A DNA stretch of 64,000 nucleotides from Blasia pusilla (taxonomy: Eukaryota > Marchantiophyta > Marchantiopsida > Blasiales). The stretch lies in contig CM114271.1 of assembly GCA_050084515.1 (NCBI GenBank), forward strand, positions 40,424,001-40,488,000. The letters are read 5' to 3'. Shown here in pieces: positions 31,905-43,662 of this stretch. Numbering within the stretch: the first letter of the stretch is position 1; each line of letters begins with the position of its first letter. The translations under genes and the position numbers were made by a program. Below the pieces are notes generated by a model. That model did no database searches. It saw only the letters and a list, made by a program, of their open reading frames with translations, and was not told the DNA's origin.

Positions 31905-34900
31905 ATGGCAAACCCTAGTTCCAACTCAATGAGACTAGTAGAAAAGACCGCGGAAGGGAAGGATGATGTACCAATTTGTGTGTTGTCCTTCAAAGAAGGA
32001 CAAACACTGGCTGACTTCCGCACTCGATGTGCTAGGGCAGTTGACTTTGAATTTGATTTTTGGGATGATAGGCTACCAGGTAGAGTTAGACATCCTATTG
32101 AGAACCTCATTGAGATTAGTGAACTTGAAGGGAGTGTTTTTGTGATTGCACAACAAGCCTCTGGATGTATTGGGGGGGTTGCAATTGTGTCCTCGCATTC
32201 ATCTGCTGCTACTGTGTCTATCATAGAGGACACAAATGTTGGGTCTCAATCACATACAGAAGCCACAACCCAAGAGCAAGTAGTCAATACATTGCCTGTC
32301 ACAGATTCATTTGAGTCAGTGCTTATGTCTGAGGTTGCAGCAAAGAGTTGGAATGAAGTGTGGGGCAAGCTTAAAGATTGGGTAAAGCGACAAGGATATG
32401 ATGAGCATAAGTGGAGAGTGCGAACGTGGGATGAGGGGAAAGATGTCCGAGGGCACCTAGAGTGCTTAGAGTGTCGGGAGACTTATGGGAATGCAGCTAA
32501 TTCCCAAGTTTTGAAATCAATTGCAAATTGCTTCAGCAATTTCAAGACTAAACATCTCAACAACCCTAAGCACAAGGACAATTTTTGTAAGAGACGGGAT
32601 CTGCCTAGTACATTGATTTCTCCTAGTGACATTATACAACAACTTCAATGGGATCATGAACATCAGATCACCGTAGGTTTAGGAATAGTTGAGAAAATGA
32701 ATGTAGAGGTTGGGGGTGAGACACTAGTGTTCTCTATGACGCCATCTGTTGCTGATACGCAGTTTGCACACAATTCATACCTGTTCAAGGTACGATGTAT
32801 AATCTGTGGCAAGTTGCACACAGACATGTGTCCAAGAAAGGCCAATTTGGAGCATAATCTACGACAAAACTTGGTTATTCGTGATCACTTGGATGCTCTT
32901 GATACTAGAGAGGTCACTGCCCAACTTGTCTTGAGGTCTGGGAAGAAGGGAAGACCAAAGAAGTCGGATCCTAGGGACTTATTTCCGTCTCAAAATTCCA
33001 TTACCAAATTCTTTAACCCTGATGCCTTCAAGGAAGGAAGCAGTTCAGGAAAAGGTGGGTTTGCTTCCTCCATTGATTTTGGACTAAGTTTGCTTTGTTG
33101 GGGCTTCTGGGAGTCAAACGTCCAATGGAGTGGAGAGTTGATGGATGTGAAGGCCATACTAGATGATCAGACAAGAGGAACTATTTAGGATTGTGAGCTT
33201 ACCACTTCAGCGCAAGTGTTCAACCAAAGTCGTAGGTCAATTGTATGTATACAAGGTTGTTTTAGGCACAAGCTTTGCTCTAGATTGTCAAGTAATGAGG
33301 GAGGGTTTGAGAACCTCACTTGTAGTCATTGTGACTCCATTAAGCGGGAGGATGATTTTCGTGGTCGGGTGCACAGGGAAGCGGAAGCTTTAGTGCATAG
33401 AGGAGGCATGACAACTCAAAGAGGGGTGGCCATGAAGTATTTGACCAAGACAGAGTTGAGGGAGCATGTGGGAAAATTGAACACTCAATTTAGGAGACAA
33501 CGTTGGATTTTGGCACAACAATCACAAAGAATTTGTGCCTTGAGTATTAGGCGAAAGAAGCTAGAAGACTTGTTAAGAGTAGCTTCAAATAGGAAAGATT
33601 TGAGACTATTTCTTAGGAACGTAGTAAATGGACATAGGGATGCGGCATTTGGTGGTAAGGAGGGGTTGTGGGATTTCCTGAAAGATGTGGCTAAGAATTT
33701 GCAGAGAGTGGCCAATGGTTATCGTTATAGTAAGAGAACCAAAGCTTTTTCCCAAGCCATGTTCCAATTTGGTGGCCGACAAGTTGCCCACTGCTTTCAA
33801 GAAAACTTGGGAGGGCCAGGTCTGAAGACCTTGAAACGTGACAGAGCAAAACTACCACCCTTTAGAGCTAGGCTACGAAAAGAGATATTTCAAGAGGTCT
33901 CCCGAGTACTATTTGCATAAAAAAAAACTACTTGGAATCGAGGGAGATGTGCCTGTAATGTTCGCTGAGGATGAAACAAGGATAAAAGAAAGGCCAAGGT
34001 GTGTTTGAATCTTTGGAGAAAGTTGGCCTTGATATATGTATGGGTATGCTCTAACATAATGATTATATTAATTTGCACATTTATATGTCATGTTTATTGT
34101 TTTCTATTAGGCTTATGTTCTAACTTGATATTTTTGTTGTGATAGATGGGAGGCTAAATATGACACGCTTATTGGTTTTTGTGGTCCCTCGGAAGAACAT
34201 ACATGCTCTTTTGGCTTGGAAGTACTTTTTGGGGAAGGTAATGAAAAGTATGATAAAATTGTGAGTACTTTTGAGAAATATGCGAAAGGTATGTATGCTA
34301 GAGTAGTAATTGTGAATCCTTTGCATGAGAAAATGCCAAAATTGGCGCTCTGTGCCACCGCAACTTGTAATCGATTCAAAGCAGATTGGGTGAGGGAACA
34401 TTGGGTGCAGCTGAAATCCATGTCGGATGAATATTGCAGAGCCAGTGTTGGTCCTTTATTGGGGCATGCAAGTGATGGTGATGCTCGTCGTAGGAAATTA
34501 ATGATGGAAGATTATACTGGTATGAATGGTTCTTTTCCAAGGTATCAAGTAGGGTGGGAAGGGTGGCAGTATTCTGTGTCCATTCTTCCAAATGGAGACT
34601 TGTATGGCTTTGGAGACCAAGATCCACCCCACAATGGGAAAAAGGCTATTAACCCATTGGACCGATGTGCTGCCATGCTAGTGCTTGGTAACCAACATGC
34701 ATCGTTGTCCTATGTGACGTCAATTTATAACCATTATAAAATTGAGGAGCATCGCTTGAACTGGGATGATGTGAATAGGACCCACAGACAGAACTGGGCT
34801 TGCCCACAACGGATAGCATCTAGGAGAGTCCAAGCCTGCCTACACCACATGTTTGAGCGGCAAGATGTTCGACATGATAGAAGTTTTGGGACAAAGTTGT

Positions 34901-36487
34901 ACCTTGAGATTTGTGCAGATTACATCGACATTTTCTTCTCTATGAAGCATGACTTGAGAACTCGTATAGTATTGGCATCTAAGGTATCTTGGTTTCTTCG
35001 TTTGTGGAGGCTATGGTTGAGGTACGGTGACCATTCTGTGACAGGGAATACATGATGTGTCACAGAAAAAAATATGATCTCTATTCAAGCTTTCTATGAT
35101 ATCAACATGTCTTGCCATTTCATTGTACTCTTAGTTTGTGTATTTCGAGACAAGTTTCCATATCTTCAAGTTCCATTTCACTTGCTAGGATCTGATTGTT
35201 GTGAGATTTTTTTCAGCAAGGTAGGTGGCATGAGTGGTCATGAAAGAAACTATGACTTTGGATCTCTACTAGATAGTACAGTAGGAGTGAATCGACTGGC
35301 TGGCCTAGAGTATGGACCAGAAGGATTAAAGATACGTTGTTCACATCATAAGCAAGATCATATTTGGGCAAAATGCATCCTCTTGGTGAAGGAGATCGGG
35401 TTCGAATCTATTTGATTATTCATTGGTTGGGACTAATGAGTTGGTTGTTGATGCTCTTAAAGAAGGGTTGGATGCAACAAAAGAGCTTTTGAGGTTGTTG
35501 AACATGTCTCCAAGGAGTTCCTTGCCAATTGCAAAGAGAAGGTGGTGGATGCATCCATGGGATGTGGAGGCCGAGACATGGCCTCATTCAGCTTCAATAA
35601 GGGAAGTAGTGTCATGTGATGATGTTGAAGAACATGAAGATAACCGATCCACAATAGTGTCTCCAATATATGAGCAACCAACTGGGGAGTCTTTAGAGTT
35701 TGAGGACCCTGAGGAAGATTTGAACCATATTGATTCTTGGGTTGTAGAAGAAAGTTGTGATATCAATGTACCTTTCATAATAGATAACGAAGAGATAGAT
35801 ATTGACATTGATCCGAAATCCATTGAAATGGAAGTATTAGGACATGAAGTAAGACATATATTTGCATTTGTTCAAGCAGAACTGACTAATGTGGCAATTC
35901 CCCATGCAATAGTGCCTACTGTAACTTATGAGGGCAAGATTATCTATAAATCCACCCTTGTAAGTCAATTGTCTTGCAATCCTTTCATGTCAAAGGATAG
36001 ACTAACTCGAATAGCCCAAAAGACTTATTACACTACTGGTAAGGGAAAGGAACGTGATCCTAATTGCCCAACTTGTTTGGTTGATGTTGGTAGTGATATT
36101 GCAGTTTTGTTTGAATCTACAGCAAATGTTGGCCCTTCCACAAGATCAACAAAGTCAAAGAAAAGGAAGGGAAATGAGACACAACTTGCAGTGGAGGCAG
36201 GAGTTGCAAAAAAAGAGTATTGGTTGGGGCGTATTGTGTTTATGATTCAAAAGAATGGTTCACATTGGTTAAGACGTCGTACGGCCTTGGACTTGTTAAA
36301 CACGCCTGTACCTCCTTCTGGACAAAAGGGAAGCATTTGTCGTATTATGTGTAATTGGTGCAAGTCTTTCGGCCATGGTAACACCAAAACCTTGTTCAGT
36401 TATGATGCAATAGATGTGCAATGGATTGATATTGAAATGGTGATCTCTAAATGTGAATTTGACAATGAAATCAGGGGTACAAGATAG
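31905..36487 (+). pseudogene. very long transposase-like ORF with DDE-like motifs, unclassified family
   Basis: Adjoining plus-strand frames form one product of about 1,450 residues: 31905-33188, 33189 to about 33920, then (after a shift in an A-run near 33917-33926) to 33998; an intron 33999-34145 (GT...AG) restores the frame; then 34146-35415 and 35423-36487. Lesions are TAG at 33186, TGA at 35053 and a one-base shift near 35400. The middle has zinc-finger-like Cys/His blocks (CLECRETYG, CIICGKLH, LTCSHCD). Three acidic blocks could be a DDE/RNase H-fold triad: FAEDET (D at 33970), GHASDGDARRR (D near 34474) and GSDCCEIFFSK (E at 35203). A long insertion between the second D and the E is a plan seen in hAT and P-type transposases. 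I recall similar unnamed proteins in other eukaryotes but cannot name a superfamily. No terminal inverted repeats were found by eye. Confidence 0.6.
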
Positions 36488-36673
36488 AATATACATACTT
36501 GATTCAGTTGACTTACATGCTTTGACTACATATATTCAGAGTGTGAGTTGATCTTGGTGAGTTTTTTTTATGTTTGACGTATGTTAAATTAAATATTTTT
36601 ATGGAGTGTGCTTAGAATGTACTTGACACTCTTGAATTGTGAGTAGGATAATGGGAGGGAGTAGGCTAGGGGG

Positions 36674-36732
36674 ATGACAGATTGGCTGATTGAGCCTCTT
36701 GCTCAATTAGGGGTTCAATTCCCCTCTGTCAT
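36674..36732 (+). other. tRNA-like fold lacking a D-arm
   Basis: The 59 bases fold as follows: acceptor stem ATGACAG / CTGTCAT (7 bp, perfect), a 9-base replacement for the D-arm, anticodon-like stem-loop TTGAG-CCTCTTG-CTCAA, and T-arm AGGGG-TTCAATT-CCCCT. The B-box reads GTTCAATTCCC, one CG-to-CA change from consensus. Position 33 of the loop is C, not U, and there is no D-arm, so it is unlikely to be a working nuclear tRNA. More likely it is a tRNA-derived repeat fragment. Confidence 0.35.
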
Positions 36733-36799
36733 AGTGTAAGGATAATATGTTGGATGTTAACTTAATTTGGTGCTTTTCTTTTCTTTCAAGGTCTTATTT

Positions 36800-36994
36800 A
36801 TTTCTCGTCCGCTGGCTCTCTATGTCGTCGTCACGATAGATCTCTACCTATCGGCTACTTAGATGTGACAGCTGTCGTACACATACACATCGCTAGTCAC
36901 ATCCACACCACACAACATCAATCTTCCCCACACACGGGTAGATCCACACATGTACGTAAATCACTCATAAATATACATAGAGATCACACAATCG
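36800..36994 (-). repeat. LTR fragment of gypsy copy 2
   Basis: Matches 17265-17457 of the first element's 3' LTR (shared CGGCTACTTAGATGTGA and ACATAGAGATCACACAAT with changes), followed by a pyrimidine run where the polypurine tract should be. The LTR is cut at about 36800, where the transposase-locus flank begins. Confidence 0.7.
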
Positions 36995-37079
36995 CCCCCT
37001 TAACTTGCAGTTGGATCCCCTCAACTCCAGATCGCATATATCATATCTCTCTAACATGATCTACTATGCTATATACATC

Positions 37080-39604
37080 TCGAACATATCCATCGTCTTG
37101 TGGGAACTACATCAAGAAGGGGGGGGTCAGACATGACATATGCCACCCTTGAGAACAACCATCACATACCAATATGGTGGCTGCATCCCTCGCAGATCCA
37201 CAAAACATACACCTCAAGCATGCAGGTACTATTTCCAAGCTTGGATCCATTGTCCCATCCACGTTCGGAGGATGACATGGCGCACAATTACGCACATAAT
37301 CCTTCCAAACCATACCATCTCGTCCCTCCGATATGAGGACTCCAGTCGGTAACACCTCGCGCACACGTAGAATCGTGTGCCTTGCAGTGACACCTAGCGT
37401 CGTGGATGCCACCTGCTATAAATACACGTAATCTCTAGGATGAAACCTCCTAATCCCTGGACAATAACCTCCTCCACGAATGGTCGGGTACCTCAATGTA
37501 TCCCTATGTTGAGCAATAGCTAAGTTCTCAAAGGCCATAGGCATAACTCTATGAAAAATCTCCGCCCTCTGAGAACATGCTTGTACCCACATATATGGAT
37601 CATCAAGATCTAACACCTCTGCCCTGTCATGTCAAATAGCTGTAGGTAAATCTGGCTCTCTCCCAAAGGGCAAAAAGTATGATGAAAATGATGCCAAGGA
37701 TTCTTGCCGACTGAAGCGATAATCCATAGCCAACCATGGCAAATATAGGTCCCACTCCCTCAATTGTCCCCGTTGTAAGCCATACTTGCGCAATCCTCTC
37801 TTCACCGTTTATACTACTCTCTCTGCCAACCTATCCGCCTCAGGATGATCTCTGGACGTGGTGCGGTAATCTATGAGCGTCTGATCACACAAGGCCTGAA
37901 ACTCTCCCTTGAACTTGGTACCCTGGTTAGTCAACACCTCCGTCAGTACACCAAAGTGACTAAGCACACAATTTAGAAACGCATACGCTATTCCCTTGCT
38001 CACCTTGTCCACCAACTCTATCCACTTCGAGAAATATTCCACCATGACCAACACGTATCTGTAATGACGCCTTGTCAATGGCAAAGTTCCCGCGAAGTCT
38101 AAACTCCACCGATAACCTAAGCCCATAATCGGCAAAGGATGTAATTGCGGAGTGGGAGCATTGAAGGATGCTCGTACTTGATCACATACCATCCATCTGG
38201 CCGCAAACTGCTGTACTCGGGTATGCATGCCGCGCCACCAATATTGAACCTAGAGTAAGTTGTAAGTATGCTTTATTCCAAAATGCCCCAAATCCTCACG
38301 GGTATGTTGCACTACACGTGCTCGCTGGGAAGGATGAGGTACCACATGTATCCTACCATCTTCCCATACCCGCAAAATGTAAGTCCCCTCCCACCTAAAC
38401 CTCATGGCTCTCTGTAGGATCCGATCCCGCTCCCTAACACTCATTGTGCTCGCTATGACGGGAGTACGCAAGAACTCCACAACCTCCATCTTGTCATGGA
38501 TATCACAACCACTTGTCGCCTCCTCACTGACCTTCGGATCCAAGGACTCATCATCCGACCCAACCACTGGAGTTACCACCTGTGATTGACCTGCCGTAGT
38601 CAACCAACAAAGATAGGCATATGCATGCCAACTAGGCACCATCTCCTCATCACTCTCTCCGTGCCATCGAGCTCATGTGTCGTCTCTCTGACTCGAACAT
38701 GGGTTACAACTCAACCCATCTGCATCCTGGTTCAGCCAACCTAGCCTATGAACCACCTCGAACTCATACTCTTGTAATAATAGAGCCCACCTGGAAACCT
38801 TTCCCGTAAGCTTGTCGGACTCCATAAACCATCTCAATGGCTGATGATCACTGATAAGTGTGAAAGGGTTGCCGAATAGATAACACTTGAAGTGTGTCAT
38901 GGCCCACACTACAGCTAAGCACTCTCCCTCATAGGAGCTGTACTTTGCCTCTACAATGTTGTTCGATCGGCTCGCATAAGCCACAACGAGCTCCCTCTCC
39001 TCATCATCCCTCTAAGTAAGCACTACTCCTAAACCCAACATGCTCCAATCCGTATGTAGTTGGAATGGGAGACCCCTAATCGGTCTGTGTAAAATGGTTG
39101 AGGAGATCAACATGTCCTTGAGCTCTTCAAATGCTTGCTCTTCATCATCTCCCCACACAATACTGATCAAGACTCGTCAGCAAGGTCAAAGACTTCACGA
39201 TCGCACTAAAACCCTTGATATACCGTCGATAGAAGTTCGCCAGTCCCAAAAATGCTCGGACTCGACTCACATCTGTAGGGCGTAGAATCTGCGTCATAGA
39301 CTCTACCTTCGTTTGTTAAATACCTAACCCACTCGGATATATGGTGTGTCTCAAGTACTCAATGTGCTCTTGAAAGAATTTGCACTTGTCTAGATGTAAC
39401 TTATTCCATGTAACTGCAATCTCTCGAACACGTCCTCCAGGTGTCGCTCATGCTCCTTAACCATAGAACTGAAGATAAAAATATCATCTATGTAATACTG
39501 TACAAAATCCAAGCTTGCCAGAATCCTATCCATCACTCTCTGAAACTCCGCAGGGGCGTTCTTCAACCCAAACGGTAAGAACTGCCATTGATACAGAAAA
39601 TCTT
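37080..39604 (-). pseudogene. gypsy copy 2: RT, RNase H, integrase and PHD end
   Basis: Same lineage as the 16.8-26.1 kb element. Readable pieces are integrase zinc-binding and core (LGHFGIKHTYNLL, SLDFAGTLP, VLTNQGTKF, HPEADRLAE; 38642-37809), RNase H (ISDHQPLRWFM; 38984-38673), reverse transcriptase (YYIDD near 39495), and the integrase tail with PHD finger (CMFC, CDGC, GWHMSC; 37412-37107). The last PHD pair (RRWICSRC) is reached after a one-base shift in the C-run (G-run on the plus strand) at about 37120. The reverse transcriptase is truncated at 39604 by the copia LTR, so gag, protease and any methyltransferase are missing. Confidence 0.85.
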
Positions 39605-39913
39605 ATTGAAGATTGAATTATAGTCAAGTTCATGAAACATCTGAACTGCTATATTTGGTACTCATATGAAGTAGGGAAGCTTAATCTTGGTTAGTTACTT
39701 AAGCCCGATTATCTTGACTAGGTTTGGTTAATCACAGTTAGTCTAACTCGAGACTATGGTTAAGGTTAGGGTTAGGGTTGCTTGTACATACCCTATACAA
39801 TTGAGAAGGGGACGAGCCTCCACTCATTATCTCACTCAAATTTTGTTCTCCATGGTGGTGTATGAGTGTGAGGGCCGTTTCCCACCAATTATGCTTCTTT
39901 AGCAGTTTTCCAC
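39605..39913 (+). repeat. Ty1/copia 5' LTR
   Basis: About 309 bases between the truncated gypsy reverse transcriptase and a clear primer-binding site. It begins near TGAAGATTGAATTATAG and ends TTTTCCACA. It contains a TATA-like ACATACCCTATAC area and a short GGTTAGGGTTAGGGTT tract. No matching 3' LTR is visible in the window. Confidence 0.65.
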
Positions 39914-39928
39914 ATGGTATCAGAGCGA
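39914..39928 (+). promoter_or_regulatory. copia primer-binding site (initiator tRNA-Met)
   Basis: TGGTATCAGAGCGAT directly follows the LTR end. TGGTATCAGAGC is complementary to the 3' end of plant initiator tRNA-Met, the usual primer of copia reverse transcription. Confidence 0.85.
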
Positions 39929-40020
39929 TAGGAAAACATCATTTGAAATTCTTGGTGTTTAAGGAGAGAAGAGAGGCTCGAGAAGGCACAATTTCAGTTT
40001 GGAAAATCATGTTTTTGTGA

Positions 40021-42340
40021 GTGAAATCATTTGTCATGGAGTATTCCTCATCAGCAATCGTAGGCGAGAAACTAGATAAGCAAAATTACAATGTCTGGAA
40101 GTTTTGCATGAAACAATTTTTCATGGGTCAAGAACTATGGGAGCTTGTCACAAATGATGAGGCCAAGCCAGAAGGTCACTCAACAGACTTGAATGTTCGC
40201 GCCTGGAACAAACGCGCAAGGCAAGTAATCTACTACATTTCAATAACGATCAGTTTACCAATGATAGGTCACATTCAAGATGTTGGTACTCCGAAGGAGA
40301 CCTCGGATGCAATAAAAAAGTTATTCCAAACATCTACAAAGGCCAGAAAGTTTCAATTGAAACAATAATTGAACGAATTGAAGAAAGGATCGCAGAGCAT
40401 CAATGATTATATTTTGAGTATCAAATATATTGTTGATAAGTTGAATAGTATTGGAGTAACAATAGAAGATGATGATGTGATTTTGTTCATCAAAGCCTTC
40501 CAAGGGATTAAAAGTCCTTTGAGACCTCTATCTCTGTGAGAGAGAAGTATCCAAAATTTCAAGAGTTAGTCCCACGTATTGTTAATCAGTGAAGAGATCC
40601 GCCTAGTGAGCAACGGTAGCTCGTCTAGTCTACAAGAGAGTGCGCTATTTGCATGTTATGGATCAAATAGAGGTAGGGATCATGGAAAAAGCTTATGTGG
40701 TCGTGATGGATATGAAGCATATGGAGGAAGAGGCACTCAATATGACGTTACGCAATGAACTACAAACCAGTATCACAATCACAAGGTGGTGATGGTGGAA
40801 ACCGTTGGGGTCGAGGTCAACAGTAGAGGGTCCCTGGATCTTGCAATTATTGTGGGATAAAGGGTCACTATGCAAAGTTTTGCTTCAAGAAGAAAGCAGA
40901 TATGAGAACAAAAGCCTTACAACAACAAAACTATGTGGAGCAATAACACTAAGGGCAATACCAAGAACAACAAAATTCACAAACGGAGCATCTCTTGATC
41001 ATGACTCATCGTATGGGAGCAATGGTCAAGAAAGACTCGACAAAAAATTGGTATATTGACTCTGGTGCATCAAATCACATGACCTCACAAGCTAAATGGT
41101 TCAGTAGTTTGGAGCCGATGAAAGATCCTACAATTGTGCTCATAGGAGATGACACTCAACTTCATATCACGCATTCCGGTAAAGTTCCAATAGCATCAAA
41201 TGATCTTTGTGCTCTTGGAAATATTCTCTATGTTCCTACAATTGCAAGAAATTTGATTTATGTAGGACAGATAGTAGAACAAGGTTATCAAGTGAAGTTT
41301 AACACACATGGTTGTTTCATTGAAACAATGGATTACCACACTACGATAGCCAAAGGAACTAGATCTGGCATAAAGTTCAAATTATATGTTCTTATGCCAA
41401 AGATTCAAACAACAATGTATAGTCAAACCGACCAATAAGTCACAGATCTAAGTATGTGGCATAAGAGAATTGGACATATAAATTTTCAAAGATTACAGAG
41501 TCTTTCATCATCTAATATAGTAATAGTACTTCCTAAATTAGCGAGTCCTGCTACGTTAGAGGTATGTCTTGCTTGCCAATTTGGAAAACAAGCTAGATTT
41601 TTTTTTCCAAAGCAAGATAGAAGAGCATCCAAGATATTGGAGTTGATCCACAATGATGTATGGATAACATCACAACATAGCCTTAGAGGTTGCCAGTACT
41701 TTGTTTCATTTATTGATGATTGCTCTAGGTATATATGGGTATACTTTTTGAAAGCCAAGTCATAAGTATTCTCAGTGTTCCAAACATTCAGAGTTCTAGT
41801 AGAGAAGCATATTGGAGATCACATTCTAAAGTTGGGTTATGATGCAAGAGGAGAGTATCTTTCAACCGAGTTTGATGACTATTTACGTTAGAATGGCATC
41901 CAACTTCAAGTGACTTGCCGTTATATTCCACAAAAAAAATGGAGTGGTTAATAGGAAGAATCGACATGTTGCTAAAGCGACACGAGCTATGCTGAATGAG
42001 AAGAACATGCCTAAGGTATATTGGATAGAGGCCGTAGCATGTGTAGTCTCCTTAATCAACCAAACTCCAACAACAAGAGTTCATGATAAGACTCCATTCG
42101 AAGTCTTCACATGAAGTAAACTGATTTTTCCTTCTTGAAAGTATTTGGTTGTATTTTTTATGCTCATGTTCATTCTGAAAGACGTCAAAAATTAGACCCC
42201 AAATCTGAAAGATGTATATTCATTGGCTACGTTGATGGAACTAAGAGGTATAAGTGCTACATTCCATCCTCTACGAAGCTTATTATTAGTCGCGATGTTG
42301 TCTTTGATGAGCTAAAGTCAAAGCAACTATAGATTGCTTC
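40021..42340 (+). pseudogene. Ty1/copia gag, protease and integrase
   Basis: Plus-strand copia polyprotein broken by frameshifts and stops. Gag: KLDKQNYNVWKF through the UBN2-like region, then zinc knuckle CNYCGIKGHYAKFC (about 40835). Protease: WYIDSGASNHMTS (about 41053). Integrase: pre-integrase MWHKRIGHINFQRLQSL with CLACQFGK (about 41450), core HNDVW and FIDDCSRY, a degenerate GGEYLS equivalent (ARGEYLS), and KATRAMLNEKNMP. It ends at KVFGCIFYAHV ... DVVFDE (about 42320), typical of the integrase C-terminal region. Protease-integrase before reverse transcriptase is copia order. The reverse transcriptase does not follow on this strand. Confidence 0.85.
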
Positions 42341-43662
42341 TTTGAAGCCCAACTTATAACTGCGCTTCCCAAAGTAAATGAATAAGCAGATGTGGAATGT
42401 CGATCAGACACGCTGTCGTGTTGAGAGCCTTTCTTTGAGTAAGGGCGGACCTTCTAGCTTCAGCAAATGTGGTTGATGCAAGTAGAATTTTATAAGAATT
42501 TCTCTTGTTTTTAGTATAGAATTATCATGTAAACCCTCCATTCTCTCACGACAAGAATCACGAAAGATAGATCACTTCTTCATAACATGGAATCCCAAAT
42601 TTCCTCACTATAAAGTACCTATAAACTACTTTACGTTTGTACACAAGGAAAATAGCACAACTAGTGTTAAATCATATTCGAGCAGGCCTATTGATGTCCA
42701 TGGATAATTATATAGGGATATACAAAGTGCAATCCCATGTCCTTCCGTACGTGACTATAGGAGTTGGAGATTGCATGACTTGGTTCATGAACGCGTCCCC
42801 AAAGTGGCAAACTAGATAGCGAGTGAACGAGTGCCTATCTACAAAGAGAATCTTCACGTGATACGGGTTAAAGAAAGGAAAATCCGGCATAACACGTGCT
42901 CCACCTCTATCCATACTTGACAAACATCCTCTACTCTCTTCTAGGATGAGATTTGGCGGAGTTGCTCTCCCAAGAGGGGTAACCCACTCTCATTGAGAAA
43001 ATAACAAGCGAAACCATCCTCTATTTCTGGTATAACTAAACTCATCTGAGGTGACAAGTCTCTCATCTTCACACATACCACACTCTAGAAACCTCTCGAA
43101 GAATAGATCAAGGTCAAGTTACTCTCCCAAGATGGACAATCCACTCTCATTGGAAGAGCAAACAATCCCAAAGCCATACACTCAAGAATGACATGGGAGA
43201 CTCAAGATGTGAAGTAGAAGGTGATGAACTCTTGAAGGTCTCTCCTCTTTATATACTCACAAGGGATCCACAAGAGTATGAAATAGGGCTAATCTTATCT
43301 TATGCCACATGGCTTCCTGTCAAGGCTTAACCAAACACATTTTGACAAAAGTAGATTATCTCTTATCTCTTCCAAAATATCCTCTTTTACTCCCTTCATA
43401 TCTTCCAAATTACCCCACCAATCCTAGCCACCAACCAATACTACTTTTGCTTTTGTTTCATTAAAGCATTAACCCCACTACTTAACTTTTATAATCCCCT
43501 CTTTTATTTATTATATTTATCCTAAAGTTGGGCTCGCACAAATGAGTAACCCTAAAGAGGTTTAAACATGGGAATTTCATTTTCCTGGGATAATTTTCTT
43601 AATACTAATAAAACTCTCTCTAACACTTAATGATAGAGGAGTTTACATAGCGGATGATTTTA
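42341..43662. other. gene-free stretch between copia halves
   Basis: About 1.3 kb with no supported gene. Partly AT-rich near 43400-43620. It separates the plus-strand integrase end from the minus-strand reverse transcriptase. No LTR or target duplication was seen. Confidence 0.35.

Noticed and set aside
31905-36487. In-frame stops as programmed readthrough or recoding
   Set aside because: TAG at 33186 and TGA at 35053 coexist with frameshifts at an A-run and near 35400; simple decay explains them all.
39752-39780. Telomere-like GGTTAGGGTTAGGGTT
   Set aside because: Only two to three units, inside the copia LTR; too short for an interstitial telomere array and the plant unit TTTAGGG is not used.
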